A DNA stretch of 64,000 nucleotides from an uncultured Clostridia bacterium (GCA_946407065.1 CAMJMQ010000001.1:1-64000); one strand, 5' to 3'; numbered from the stretch's first letter, positions 52,901-60,893 are shown. Made by a program: numbers and translations. Notes: generated from the letters alone by a model not told the origin.

Positions 52901-54560
52901 TATAGCTCTTAGGAACATCATGGATAGTGTCTTCCTTCTGAATATTGTAATCTACAAGTGTTTTAGTATCTTCAAGCTCCTGACCGGCATAAATCAATCT
53001 TTGCTGTGCGGCAGGAATTCCTAATTCGTCGGCTAAGTCCGCCTTGATCTGTGCGATTGTTGTATTATTGGTTACCGTCAGGTTGTAAGAACTACCTTTG
53101 GGTGTTTTGATGATAACGACGTACTTCTTAAAGCTATCAAATACGGCGGTATAGGTCACGTCGCCTGTGACAGCGCTAACCTCGGGAGACCAGCCCTTGA
53201 AGGTGTAGATATAGTCGTCGTCCTCGTCCTTTACGGGAGTAGTGCCGTTGTACTCGGGCATTGTACCCTGAGCTACATTCTCGTCGGTCTCGAGAACGGT
53301 CTCGCCGTTCTTCCATGTGACGGTGAAGGTCGGAGCCTCGGTGGGAGCCTCGGTGGGAGCGTAGTCGACTACAAGATTGCCGGTCAGCTCGCCTTTTCTG
53401 ATAAAATAGTTATACGCACTAGAATTTGAATAACCGCTTACAGTTAGAACAACATCTTTATCGGTATCCCAATTACCCCTTTCACCGATCGTCAGCGCGG
53501 TGTCACCCATTGTAATGGCAATATCCGACGCGTTGAAGGCAGTTCCGTTGGGTACGATAACACTAAACGCTACAGCCCAGTCATTATCATCAGGTTCATT
53601 TAAAATGTTATATGCAACGCCCTTTTCGGCATATACATCCCAGTTATCCTTTTCCACATCAAAGAACTGGGGCGTGACATTTACATCGAATGCGTCGATC
53701 AACGCGTCGGTGCAGGTCAGGGTGTAGGTGGGAGCGGCAGGAGCGTTCGCGCCTGCGAGGGTGATGGTCTTTGCATCATGGTCTGCCGATTCAACGTAGA
53801 AAGCGTTTCCTATTGCGTCGTCGACGAAAGGCACAAAATCATATCCCTCCATCCATTCCTGGAAACACAAAATGCCATCATTAGTAACGACCATGAACAT
53901 ACCGCTCTCAGCGGTGGAATCCGCATCGTAAGCTGAAGTGCCATCCGAATAGTCGGCGAATGTTCCGGCTTTCAGAGTAATTGTGTATTCACAATATCCA
54001 TCTGTAAGACTTTCGATACCACTGACAATATAGTCGCCGGTATTGAGTTCCGAAACATCGTGTTCGCCGCTGTTGTAGATCGTGCCGCCCTCCGCGCTCG
54101 CAGGAGCATGACCGCCGAGGGTGACTGTGCGGTTTTCAGTGTCATTGGAAAGGACATACCATTTGTCTGATATATTACCTTCTGCATCAAGAGGATAATA
54201 CTCATGCTGATTTTCATCAGCAGTCATTACAATCATTTTTGGACCGGAAGCATCTCGAGTTATACTTATCATTAGAACTTGTCCTTTTTGGAACTCAAGA
54301 TCATCTGCTTGAGGTTCAAAACCTAATCTCTCTCTGTAAGTATCGCCTTTAATGATAACGGAATAACCATAACCGCTTAAATTAAAATAGTTGCCGTACG
54401 TAGCAGAGAGTGTGTCCCCTGCGGCAAGCTCATCGAGCGATATGCCACTACCATCGACATAATCCGCCGCACTCGCCGAGATCGGAACCACGGTGAACAA
54501 GCTGACGATCATCATAAAGACCAGCAGAATACTGACGGGTTTTCTAATTTTTTTCATCAT
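49911..54560 (-). CDS. giant secreted dockerin protein with two ubiquitin-like domains
   Basis: 1549 residues from ATG 54560 (GGAGG 11 bases upstream). Order: signal peptide (about 1-32); two beta-rich unknown modules (33-390); InlB/Flg_new-like repeats at about 400-475, 551-618 and 692-758 (YTFKGWSPEVSAVTGDVTYT); ubiquitin-like domains at about 478-550 and 619-691 (TIAQIKADLADELGIPAAQQ, RLIYAGQELEDTKTL, DYNIQKEDTIHDV); a carbohydrate-binding-like module at about 760-860 (GYYVVGTMNNWAIDPAYKLA); ten about 61-residue three-helix repeats (866-1475); and a C-terminal type I dockerin (GDVDGDGVVTITDATVIQRY and a second Ca loop). It is exported and should dock to a cohesin. The ubiquitin-like parts lack a di-glycine end. 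Confidence 0.85.
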   Translation of the reverse strand: MMKKIRKPVSILLVFMMIVSLFTVVPISASAADYVDGSGISLDELAAGDTLSATYGNYFNLSGYGYSVIIKGDTYRERLGFEPQADDLEFQKGQVLMISITRDASGPKMIVMTADENQHEYYPLDAEGNISDKWYVLSNDTENRTVTLGGHAPASAEGGTIYNSGEHDVSELNTGDYIVSGIESLTDGYCEYTITLKAGTFADYSDGTSAYDADSTAESGMFMVVTNDGILCFQEWMEGYDFVPFVDDAIGNAFYVESADHDAKTITLAGANAPAAPTYTLTCTDALIDAFDVNVTPQFFDVEKDNWDVYAEKGVAYNILNEPDDNDWAVAFSVIVPNGTAFNASDIAITMGDTALTIGERGNWDTDKDVVLTVSGYSNSSAYNYFIRKGELTGNLVVDYAPTEAPTEAPTFTVTWKNGETVLETDENVAQGTMPEYNGTTPVKDEDDDYIYTFKGWSPEVSAVTGDVTYTAVFDSFKKYVVIIKTPKGSSYNLTVTNNTTIAQIKADLADELGIPAAQQRLIYAGQELEDTKTLVDYNIQKEDTIHDVPKSYTVTWLNDDGATIDTTTVYYGDMPEYNGVTPEKDEDGDYIYTFKGWSPEVSAVTGDVTYTAVFDSFKKYVVIIKTPKGSSYNLTVTNNTTIAQIKADLADELGIPAAQQRLIYAGQELEDTKTLVDYNIQKEDTIHDVPKSYTVTWLNDDGATIDTTTVYYGDMPEYNGTTPEKDEDDDFTYTFAGWTPEVVAVTGDVEYTATFDAVAKYEAGYYVVGTMNNWAIDPAYKLAANPAVEGEYMLNDLALTASDEIKIVYAEPGKGKKWFPDGMGNNMSFPTDGSYNIYFRPDGQGGDDWYNGLIFAKRNPPAESTAVIDLINALPTDVTLADSEQIEAARNAYDALTDDQQSFIDAETLSKLTDAEAALTEAIDQDAADAVDDKIDSLPDVVTLDDKADVEAARAAFDALTDDQKALIDNDSIAKLEAAEKVIADREAAKAVTDQINALPAASEITLADKPLVDAAVEALDNLTFEQVEYITLDTHGKLGEAIKAIMNLEAAKAVTDQINALGEVTLDDKPTVEEARRAYDALTDDQKALVTPETLEKLAAAEKAIADLEAVKVVEDMIKALPAVEDITLNDKDAVNATYDAFGALTDDQVFLLDGDLFDDLLDALDKIQDLEAAKVVEDKIKALPDVILLEDKADVEDARAAYDALEPEQKDLIDLSVVEKLEDAEEVIADREAAKAVEDQINALPTEITLADKAAVDAANEARLNLTPAQADYLTFSAIDKLFKAQDMIRDLEAAKAVEDKINALPDVILLEDKADVEDARAAYDALEPEQKDLIDLSVVEKLEDAEEVIADREAAKAVEDQINALPTEITLADKAAVDAANEARLNLTPAQADYLTFSAIDKLFKAQDMIRDLEAAKAVEDMINALPTDVTVDDEEQIEAARQAYEALTDDQKALVTPETLEKLTDAETTVDNIVLLGDVDGDGVVTITDATVIQRYLLSMGNLSDKQIKAADVDSDGEVTIIDVTLIQRYLAGVKVKFPINEYV
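50287..51018. repeat. nearly identical 366-bp tandem duplication
   Basis: Within the helical-repeat region, the stretch from 50287 reappears shifted by 366 bp (122 residues, two three-helix units) and appears identical over almost its whole length. It points to recent unequal crossing-over. Confidence 0.8.
52340..53190. repeat. 423-bp tandem repeat carrying the ubiquitin-like domains
   Basis: Copies offset by 423 bp (141 residues); the ubiquitin-like segments are at 52488-52706 and 52911-53129 and look identical at the DNA level. By eye they are AT-richer than the flanking coding DNA. Only the linking Flg_new-like parts carry a few differences. Confidence 0.85.
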
Positions 54561-54954
54561 TTTTTTGCTTTCCTCCTTTAGGAATTTTTTAGTTTGATTT
54601 AACTGTTTTCTTTGGGTCTGTCCGCTGACCGTATACAAAAGTATACCGGACATCGGCGGGTCACAGCCGTTTGCAGGGAAGGCGCGGGGAAGAGCGCCGT
54701 GAACAACCGAACAAAGGAAAACAAAAGTTAACGGAATAGGGGCACGCGCCCGGACAGTCGGGAGAGCGTACCGGTCTCTCAATAACGTACAAAGTCTTTT
54801 CACATAATAAATCTTTTTTATTATATCATACAAAATTTGTTCTATATTTACAATATGGAATATTCCGCGTTCGCTTCTATTGTCGCATATGTCAAAATTT
54901 CTAACTATATTTAGTTGTTTCGCATAGGTGGATTCGGGAAATAAATACATATTC

Positions 54955-55158
54955 ATAGCGGTCAGCAGATATTATTACAAGAACGGTGAGAGCTTCAACG
55001 GACTTTTCGTCGCGCCTGAGTATCAGGAGCGGTTTGAAAAGCTCGCCGAGAACGCCGTCGCCTACTACGATGAATAGGAGAGCGCTATGAAGATTAAACC
55101 ATCATTTGACGAAGTATGCCAAGCTGTTAAAGCATACATCAAAGATGTATTGCCTTGA
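54955..55158 (+). pseudogene. two gene scraps
   Basis: 54955-55077 reads, without a start, AVSRYYYKNGESFNGLFVAP then EYQERFEKLAENAVAYYDE and stops; it looks like the C-terminus of a lost protein. 55087-55158 starts after GGAGAGC with MKIKPSFDEVCQAVKAYIKD and stops after 23 codons, which could be the cut-off start of an enzyme such as an anthranilate-synthase-like protein. Both are low-confidence remnants. Confidence 0.3.
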
Positions 55159-55311
55159 TCCGCACCCTTCAGCCGTTCGGTTAAACGGATAGCTGTACTG
55201 ATCCAAAATAGGTATCATCATGATTCCCTCTGTACAGCTTAGTCTGCATACAGCTTACGCAATACAGCGACTATATTCATAAAATTCCCCGTAATAAACC
55301 ACGAAAAAATC

Positions 55312-55331
55312 CGCCTGATTTCAGGCGCATT
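55312..55331. terminator. hairpin
   Basis: CGCCTGA-TT-TCAGGCG with an A-run before and T-rich DNA after. It could terminate in either direction. The region 55160-55710 has no convincing gene; CGTCGTGAAA occurs twice (about 55627 and 55688). Confidence 0.45.
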
Positions 55332-55712
55332 TCGTATTGGCAACAGCGTGCATTTTCGACACTTATCTAACACTTTTTCTAACACTTTTCCGATTTTTCA
55401 ATAAAATCGCGCTTTGGCTTCTTTTCACGCTTTTCTCGGCTCATCGCTCACGAACCCGCATAAACAGTGACTTTTCGACGATAAAAAAATCCCTGACTTA
55501 TCATCAGAGAATAAATGATTATTTATATATCGAGTTTTACATAATTCGTTTGCTACCTGTGCTTCAACTCATTTTGGTTCATTATTAGTTCATTGTTTTA
55601 GTGAAATCTTATGCAATAAAGTGAAACGTCGTGAAAGCAAGAATGGCTTAAAGCCTGACTTTCTGACACTTCATGCAACGTCGTGAAACACCAATGTTTT
55701 GCTTCGACTCCT

Positions 55713-55783
55713 TTCACTCGGACCACCCTAAGGCTCTCAAAAGTGTAGATGATATCTCACTTTTGGGAGTTTTCTTTTTTTTT
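55713..55783. repeat. att-like core copy 3 with terminator
   Basis: TCACTCGGACCACCCTAA then CTCTCAAAAGTG...CACTTTTGGGAG and a T-run, a near copy of 49441-49508. Just before it, GCTTCGACTCC looks like a tRNA T-loop followed by CTTT-CACTCGG-A-CCA, i.e. the 3' end of a tRNA gene. No complete tRNA is present. Confidence 0.5.
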
Positions 55784-56093
55784 GAATCAAAACTTTCATT
55801 GTTTTCTTGAAATGATGATTGCTCATGATAGCGAAATCTTTTGTTTTCTTCATGCTGAATACCGGCTTTTTTCATCCTCCTATACATGAATCATACTATG
55901 AAATATCCCTGTGCAATTGGCTGACTTGATCCAAAATAAAGCAAAACTAAAATAAATTTCTAAAAAATTTTAAAGACTGACAGTTTTTGTCACTATTTTG
56001 TCATAGTGGGACTGATATACTGTAGTCACAACAGAGGGAAACACAAACGACGACGAGAGATCATTCTTTCGTATTCAAAAAGGAGGAAACATC

Positions 56094-57542
56094 ATGAAAA
56101 AGAACAACATCATCAAAAGAAGAGTAATCGCGGCGGTACTTTCGGCAATCACCGTATTTTCAGTAGGAACCATGGCGACAACCTCAGCCTTTGCTGCAGA
56201 GACCCGCGTCTCAGCCGGTACCACGATCACTAACGATAACAAGCTGAGCTTTGACAGAGATCTGCTCCAGGTCAAAAACATCTCCTCCTCCACACTTTTG
56301 AAGGTGCTGGAAGGCGTCACAAAGCACGGCAAATACGCGTGTCCCTTCATCAGCGGTATGCTGGACGCCTTCATTGAAAAGCCCGAGGAAAGAATCGAAA
56401 AGAAGCTCACCGAGCTCAGCGACAAGGTCGACAAGATTTTTGACAAGCTGGATGCTTCCGAGGCTTCGATTAAGACAAAGATCTCCAACGATCTCGGCGT
56501 ACAGAGCTTTTACAATGTATTCATCAAGTTCAAGACCGCTACCGAGAACATGAATAAGAAAATCAACGATATCTATGCGAGCAATCTTTCCAACGCGGAC
56601 AAGATCGCTAAGATCGCCAGCCTGACCGGTAATTATAACGAGTGGAGATCCAAGTTTGAGGATGTACTGGGCGAGCTGAACAGCTTCTGCGAGAAGCCCT
56701 CCATGACAAAGGACGGCAATATCTTTGAGCTTGCTTACAACTACCACACCAACTCGGTGATGTTCAGCGGCGAAGCACTCGACAAGGCAAAGCCCGTATG
56801 CAATCATGTGCTGCAGGTTTACGCCGCGGGATGTGCGACCCTGATGGAAAGCCTTGCCGCTCAGGTATGCTACAACAACCTGTCCGATGAAGCGAAGGCA
56901 ACCGTGAACCCCGAATTTGCCGCTCACATCTGCAAGGACGCAAACGATATCGAGAAAGAGATCAAGACCGTATCCGTCTTCTTGACCGGTGAGGAAAACG
57001 GTAAAAACGAAGACACCATCAAGGGCATGTATGATAAGCTGATGAACACCCCCAGAAATATCTTTGTCAACAAAGGACACGACAACACTCAGCTTGCCGC
57101 ACAGCTCAAGATGCGCAACCACAAATCAGCTTACGCGGACGGAAAATACCGTAATTACAAGGCAAAAGACGTTGCGAACGAGTTCAATAACGATTTAACA
57201 AAAGCCACGTTGACCTGCGACAAAGCTAAAGCGCTGGCGGATTACGCAAAGGCAAAGGATATCTCCATTCGCAAGCTGCTCGAAAACAACGGCATCAACA
57301 CTGCCAATCTCCCCAAAGGCACGAACCTTGTGACCGCAAAAGCGTGGGATGGTTCCATCTCTAAAGCCACCTGTGCTGTGGGCTACAATTACCAGAAAAC
57401 CTATTACAAGGGCGTGAACATTGACGCGAAGGGCGCAGACCAAACAGACATTCAGATCCTTGACTGCGGCTACAACTCCTGGAATTTTTCGGAATGGGGC
57501 TATTCCATCGGCGGCAACGCGTGCGCACTGGCTGTCAAATAA
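56094..57542 (+). CDS. secreted helical protein of unknown function
   Basis: A 482-residue exported protein. Signal peptide: NIIKRRVIAAVLSAITVFSV, cleaved after AFA-AE. The mature N-terminal part is alpha-helical (VTKHGKYACPFISGMLDAFI then a coiled coil LTELSDKVDKIFDKLDASEA). This arrangement recalls the helical domain of pore-forming toxins such as Cry-like proteins, but no diagnostic motif supports it. The C-terminal 60 residues are Tyr/Trp/Gly-rich (NYQKTYYKGVNIDAKGADQT, YNSWNFSEWGYSIGG), possibly a small beta module. AAGGAGG precedes the ATG. No dockerin or sortase signal. Two terminators follow. Confidence 0.6.
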   Translation: MKKNNIIKRRVIAAVLSAITVFSVGTMATTSAFAAETRVSAGTTITNDNKLSFDRDLLQVKNISSSTLLKVLEGVTKHGKYACPFISGMLDAFIEKPEERIEKKLTELSDKVDKIFDKLDASEASIKTKISNDLGVQSFYNVFIKFKTATENMNKKINDIYASNLSNADKIAKIASLTGNYNEWRSKFEDVLGELNSFCEKPSMTKDGNIFELAYNYHTNSVMFSGEALDKAKPVCNHVLQVYAAGCATLMESLAAQVCYNNLSDEAKATVNPEFAAHICKDANDIEKEIKTVSVFLTGEENGKNEDTIKGMYDKLMNTPRNIFVNKGHDNTQLAAQLKMRNHKSAYADGKYRNYKAKDVANEFNNDLTKATLTCDKAKALADYAKAKDISIRKLLENNGINTANLPKGTNLVTAKAWDGSISKATCAVGYNYQKTYYKGVNIDAKGADQTDIQILDCGYNSWNFSEWGYSIGGNACALAVK

Positions 57543-57556
57543 TCAAACAAAACATG

Positions 57557-57594
57557 ATACCGGCAGACCGTATGTCTGCCGGTATTTCTTTTGC
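57557..57594 (+). terminator. Rho-independent terminator
   Basis: ATACCGGCAGAC-CGTAT-GTCTGCCGGTAT followed by TTCTTTT, just after the secreted-protein gene. A second perfect hairpin, AGCGGGGATGACA-TCGC-TGTCATCCCCGCT at 57697-57726, lies between the convergent genes. Confidence 0.85.
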
Positions 57595-57780
57595 CGCATG
57601 CCGAATCCATCTGAGGCAGTGCGTTCCTTTGCGCTCTAAAACGAAACACCTCATACATAATCGAAGAGCTGATTCAGACGAACCCATGTAGTATAAAGCG
57701 GGGATGACATCGCTGTCATCCCCGCTGTTGTCGGTTCTGTTTGAGATAGCTGCGCTAAGGCTGTTTGAGCATGCTCCGTA

Positions 57781-58458
57781 TCACTTCATCCCCTTGAGCC
57801 AATCGGTTACCGTCGTCTTGACGCTGTCGGGATCCTTTTGTGTATCCGTTCCCGCTATCGCCAACACCTCTTTGACCTGAGCGTTCTTTGCGGCGGCTTG
57901 GATCTTGCTCTGTGTGCCCGCATTGCCGGAGCCCGCATGGGTACAGAAGGGCACGATGGTCTTTGAAGAAAAGTCGTAGCTCTCGAGGAAGGTGTAACAG
58001 ATCATCGGCAGATCGCCCCACCAGATCGGATAGCCGAGGTAGATGGTATCATATTGGTCAAAATTCTGAACCGTGTCCTTGATTGCGGGACGCGCGTTTT
58101 GATTCTGTTCCTCCTTTGCGACGTCGGTCAGCTCCTTGTAGGTTGTCGGATAGCTGTCTGTTTTCGGCAGGATCTCAAAGCTGTCCGCGCCGGTCTGCTC
58201 GACGATCATATCCGCTACGATCGCGGTGTTGCCCTTTTCGATCACGCCGACGCCGTACTGCTCGCCCGTTCGGGAGAAGTAGACGACCAGCGCCTTACTG
58301 CCTGAGGCTTTCTCAGGGGTATCTGTTTTTGTTCCGTCCGCCTGAGCGGTCGTTGCCGAAGCGGGAGCGGTGGTTTCTTTCGTGCTGTTATTCGCGGAAC
58401 ATCCGGCGAGAGCGAGCAAAAGCGCCAGCGCCGCTATGATAGCAATGATCCTTTTCAT
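57781..58458 (-). CDS. flavodoxin-domain lipoprotein
   Basis: A 225-residue protein with lipoprotein signal (MKRIIAIIAALALLLALAGC), a Thr/Ala linker and a flavodoxin domain: ALVVYFSRTGEQYGVGVIEK (phosphate-binding loop S-R-T-G), DTIYLGYPIWWGDLPMICYT, and TIVPFCTHAGSGNAGTQSKI. It would bind FMN at the outer face of the membrane and carry electrons. Last gene of the LysR-linked operon; a cytosolic relative is the first gene. Confidence 0.9.
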   Translation of the reverse strand: MKRIIAIIAALALLLALAGCSANNSTKETTAPASATTAQADGTKTDTPEKASGSKALVVYFSRTGEQYGVGVIEKGNTAIVADMIVEQTGADSFEILPKTDSYPTTYKELTDVAKEEQNQNARPAIKDTVQNFDQYDTIYLGYPIWWGDLPMICYTFLESYDFSSKTIVPFCTHAGSGNAGTQSKIQAAAKNAQVKEVLAIAGTDTQKDPDSVKTTVTDWLKGMK

Positions 58459-58470
58459 ATTTTTTCTCCT

Positions 58471-59313
58471 TTACGCTTTTTCAAATTCGGGACGCCACGC
58501 GGCAAACTGCACTAACTGTTCATCGGTGCGGTGATAGTAGCGTTCACCCTTATCAAGCTGCGCGATCTGCGCCATCTCGTCCTCGGTCAGAGAAAAGTCG
58601 AGGATGTCCAGATTGTCCTTGATGTGGTCGACATTTTTGCTGCCGGGGATAACGACAAAGCCCATCTGTGTGTGCCATCTGAGGATGACCTGCGCGGGGG
58701 ATTTGCCGTATTGTTTGCCGAGCTGAACAAAGACGGGCTCCTCCATCAGGCTCTTGTCGCCGTGACCGAGCGGATACCAGCTCATCAAACGGATATCGTA
58801 TTTGTCGAGTGTCGCGCGCAGCTCCTTTTGCGTAAAATACGGGTGCGCCTCCACCTGGATGAACTGCGGGACGACCTCCCATTTTTGCTGTAATTCTTCG
58901 ATATACTTGCCCTCAAAATTCGAGATACCGATGCTCTTGGCTTTGCCCTCCTTGTAGGCTTTTTCGAGCTGACGGTATCCGGCGAGCCAGTTGCCCGCGG
59001 GTTGGTGGATATAGAGCAGATCGACGTAGTCGACGCCGAGGCGTTCGAGCGTTTCATCGACCGCGTTCTCATTCTCATACTCACTGGGCCAGAGCTTGGT
59101 GGAGAGGAAGATATCCTCTCTGCTCACGCCGCTCTCGCGGATACCGCGTCCGACGGCGCGCTCGTTGACATAAGCGTTCGCTGTGTCGATCAGAGTGTAA
59201 CCCATTTTCAATGCCTCACGCACGCTGTTTTGCGCGTCTGCGGGCGCAAGCGTAAAGGTGCCGATGCCGACCACAGGGCACTTGATTCCGTTGTTCAATG
59301 TGATAGTTTCCAT
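58471..59313 (-). CDS. aldo/keto reductase
   Basis: A 280-residue NADPH-dependent AKR. Catalytic tetrad: Asp and Tyr in LIDTANAYVNERAVGRGIRE, Lys in LSTKLWPSE, His in LLYIHQPAGNW. NADP-binding end: GFVVIPGSKNVDHIKDNLDI. It reduces aldehydes or ketones in the cytoplasm (2,5-diketo-gluconate reductase-like subgroup). ATG 59313 follows AAAGGAGG; an upstream in-frame codon at 59361 would run into the neighbouring gene. It overlaps nothing but is 11 bp from the SnoaL-like gene. Confidence 0.92.
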   Translation of the reverse strand: METITLNNGIKCPVVGIGTFTLAPADAQNSVREALKMGYTLIDTANAYVNERAVGRGIRESGVSREDIFLSTKLWPSEYENENAVDETLERLGVDYVDLLYIHQPAGNWLAGYRQLEKAYKEGKAKSIGISNFEGKYIEELQQKWEVVPQFIQVEAHPYFTQKELRATLDKYDIRLMSWYPLGHGDKSLMEEPVFVQLGKQYGKSPAQVILRWHTQMGFVVIPGSKNVDHIKDNLDILDFSLTEDEMAQIAQLDKGERYYHRTDEQLVQFAAWRPEFEKA

Positions 59314-59324
59314 GTTATCCTCCT

Positions 59325-59699
59325 TTAATATGTCGATGCGCGGGAAGAGGTAAACTTCCATACACCGTTCTCTTTTCGCAACGTAAAATCGCCGCGCAGC
59401 CGCCAGCTGCTTTTTCTGCCGCCGTATACGGCAGCGGTGACGCGGCTCTTGCCGACCATTGTCGCGGTATCGCCGCTGACGGTCGCTTCGATGCTGTCAT
59501 GCTCGGCACTGTAATAGCGGAACGTACCGTCCGCCAACCCGGCAAGAAAGGTCTCTCTTGACTGTCTGACGCCGGTCATGTGCATGAGGACATAATCGTC
59601 CGTCATCATGCGGCACAGTCCGTCTGTATTTTTGTCGATCATATCCTGCCAGTATCGGCGGTACAGCGCGCGGATCATTTCTCTGTTATCCATGCTCAT
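59325..59699 (-). CDS. SnoaL-like/NTF2 fold protein
   Basis: A 124-residue protein of the NTF2-like superfamily: MIRALYRRYWQDMIDKNTDG, LCRMMTDDYVLMHMTGVRQS, WRLRGDFTLRKENGVWKFTS. Members are small isomerases, dehydratases or lipid-binding proteins; the present subgroup is a common companion of oxidoreductase operons in Firmicutes. Substrate unknown. It overlaps the acetyltransferase gene by 4 nt. Confidence 0.82.
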   Translation of the reverse strand: MSMDNREMIRALYRRYWQDMIDKNTDGLCRMMTDDYVLMHMTGVRQSRETFLAGLADGTFRYYSAEHDSIEATVSGDTATMVGKSRVTAAVYGGRKSSWRLRGDFTLRKENGVWKFTSSRASTY

Positions 59700-60289
59700 T
59701 CCCTCTGCTCACTCGGATCGAGATAACGGATGACCTTGGCGGGCACACCGCCGACTATCGCGTGATCGGGCACATCCTTTGTCACAACAGCGCCTGCGGC
59801 GACCACGGCGTATTCACCGATCGTCACGCCGGGGCAGATCGTGACGTTCATGCCGATCCACGCGTTCTTTTTGATCTTCACCTTGCCGTAGGTATAGATC
59901 GTATGGCGGCGGTTCATATCATGATTGATCGTGGCGATCCGCAGACCCGGCGCGGTCATCACACCGTCCTCGAATTCGATCCCGCCCGAAGCGGATAGGA
60001 TCGCGGAGTGATTGATAAAAACACCCTTGCCGAAGGTGACGCGGTTGCCGAAATCACAGATAAACGGCGTGAGGATACGGACGTCGTCGAGCTTTCTGCC
60101 AAAGAGCTCCTCTAAATAGGTGACATAGTTCGGATCGTCGGGCATCGCGGCGTTCGCTTTGGCGCAAAGAACGCGAGCGCGCATCATCTCATCGACAGCT
60201 TCCTTGAAATACGGTTCACGGTTATCGGTGGGACCGCCCTGATCCATCAGCTCATATACCAATCCCTTTTTATCTTCCATCTCGTTCAC
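59696..60289 (-). CDS. sugar O-acetyltransferase (left-handed beta-helix)
   Basis: A 197-residue maltose/galactoside O-acetyltransferase-like protein. The N-terminal Mac domain (EDKKGLVYELMDQGGPTDNR) is followed by hexapeptide repeats with catalytic His in RIATINHDMNRRHTIYTYGK and the end KNAWIGMNVTICPGVTIGEY, VVTKDVPDHAIVGGVPAKVI. It acetylates a sugar hydroxyl with acetyl-CoA. It is 3 bp from the upstream flavodoxin gene. Confidence 0.92.
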   Translation of the reverse strand: MNEMEDKKGLVYELMDQGGPTDNREPYFKEAVDEMMRARVLCAKANAAMPDDPNYVTYLEELFGRKLDDVRILTPFICDFGNRVTFGKGVFINHSAILSASGGIEFEDGVMTAPGLRIATINHDMNRRHTIYTYGKVKIKKNAWIGMNVTICPGVTIGEYAVVAAGAVVTKDVPDHAIVGGVPAKVIRYLDPSEQRE

Positions 60290-60292
60290 CCC

Positions 60293-60814
60293 TTACAGTA
60301 ACCCGTTGGCGCTCAGCCAGCGCTGTACGCTGTTCCTGGCATTTGCGGCATTACTGCCGGTAATGGGCAGACCGCTTTTCACGATTGCGTCGGGGCAAGC
60401 GCGCTTGATGTCGCGCTCACTGCCGCCCATCCCGCTGCCCTCGTTGGTGCACAGGGGCAGGATAGTCTTGCCGGAAAAGTCGAACGCCTCGAGGAAGGTG
60501 AACACCGCCATCGGCATCGTGCCCCAATAGTTGGGGTAGGCGAGCACGATGGTATCGTAGTCGTCGATCGAATCCGGCATGGATACGAGCGCCGGACGCG
60601 CCTTTGCGCGCAGATCCTTCTTTGCCTCGTCGATGCAGGTCATGTAGACCGGCGAGTAGGGGTGCTCCATCTCGATCTTGAAGGTATCAGCCGGGATCAG
60701 CTCGCTGATGATATCGCAAACGATCTCGGTGTTGCCGACCTTTACGTAGCGCATTGCGCCCGCAAAGTAATTTTCATCCGCTCGTGAGAAATACGCGATC
60801 AAAGTGTTAGCCAT
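60293..60814 (-). CDS. flavodoxin
   Basis: A 173-residue cytoplasmic flavodoxin: TLIAYFSRADENYFAGAMRY, IVLAYPNYWGTMPMAVFTFL and TILPLCTNEGSGMGGSERDI. FMN-dependent electron carrier; in this family some act as NAD(P)H:quinone-type reductases. ATG 60814 lies eight bases after GGAGG, better than ATG 60820. First gene of the minus-strand operon divergent from lysR. Confidence 0.88.
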   Translation of the reverse strand: MANTLIAYFSRADENYFAGAMRYVKVGNTEIVCDIISELIPADTFKIEMEHPYSPVYMTCIDEAKKDLRAKARPALVSMPDSIDDYDTIVLAYPNYWGTMPMAVFTFLEAFDFSGKTILPLCTNEGSGMGGSERDIKRACPDAIVKSGLPITGSNAANARNSVQRWLSANGLL

Positions 60815-60846
60815 TGTCATGACCTCCTGTTTGTTTTTCTGTCTCT

Positions 60847-60893
60847 ATTATACCCGAAACCTATTGCAAAGTCCAATTGAGATATGCTATAAT
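60847..60893. promoter_or_regulatory. overlapping divergent promoters of lysR and flavodoxin operon
   Basis: Plus strand: TTGCAA (60864-60869), 18 bp, TATAAT (60888-60893). Minus strand: TTGGAC (60871-60876 complement), 18 bp, TATAAT (60847-60852 complement). The -35 boxes interlock, the standard layout for a LysR protein that represses itself and activates its neighbour. Confidence 0.6.

Noticed and set aside
54561..54956. N-terminal extension of the large dockerin protein to 54956
   Set aside because: The extension is not domain-like, and a good Shine-Dalgarno plus signal peptide start at 54560.
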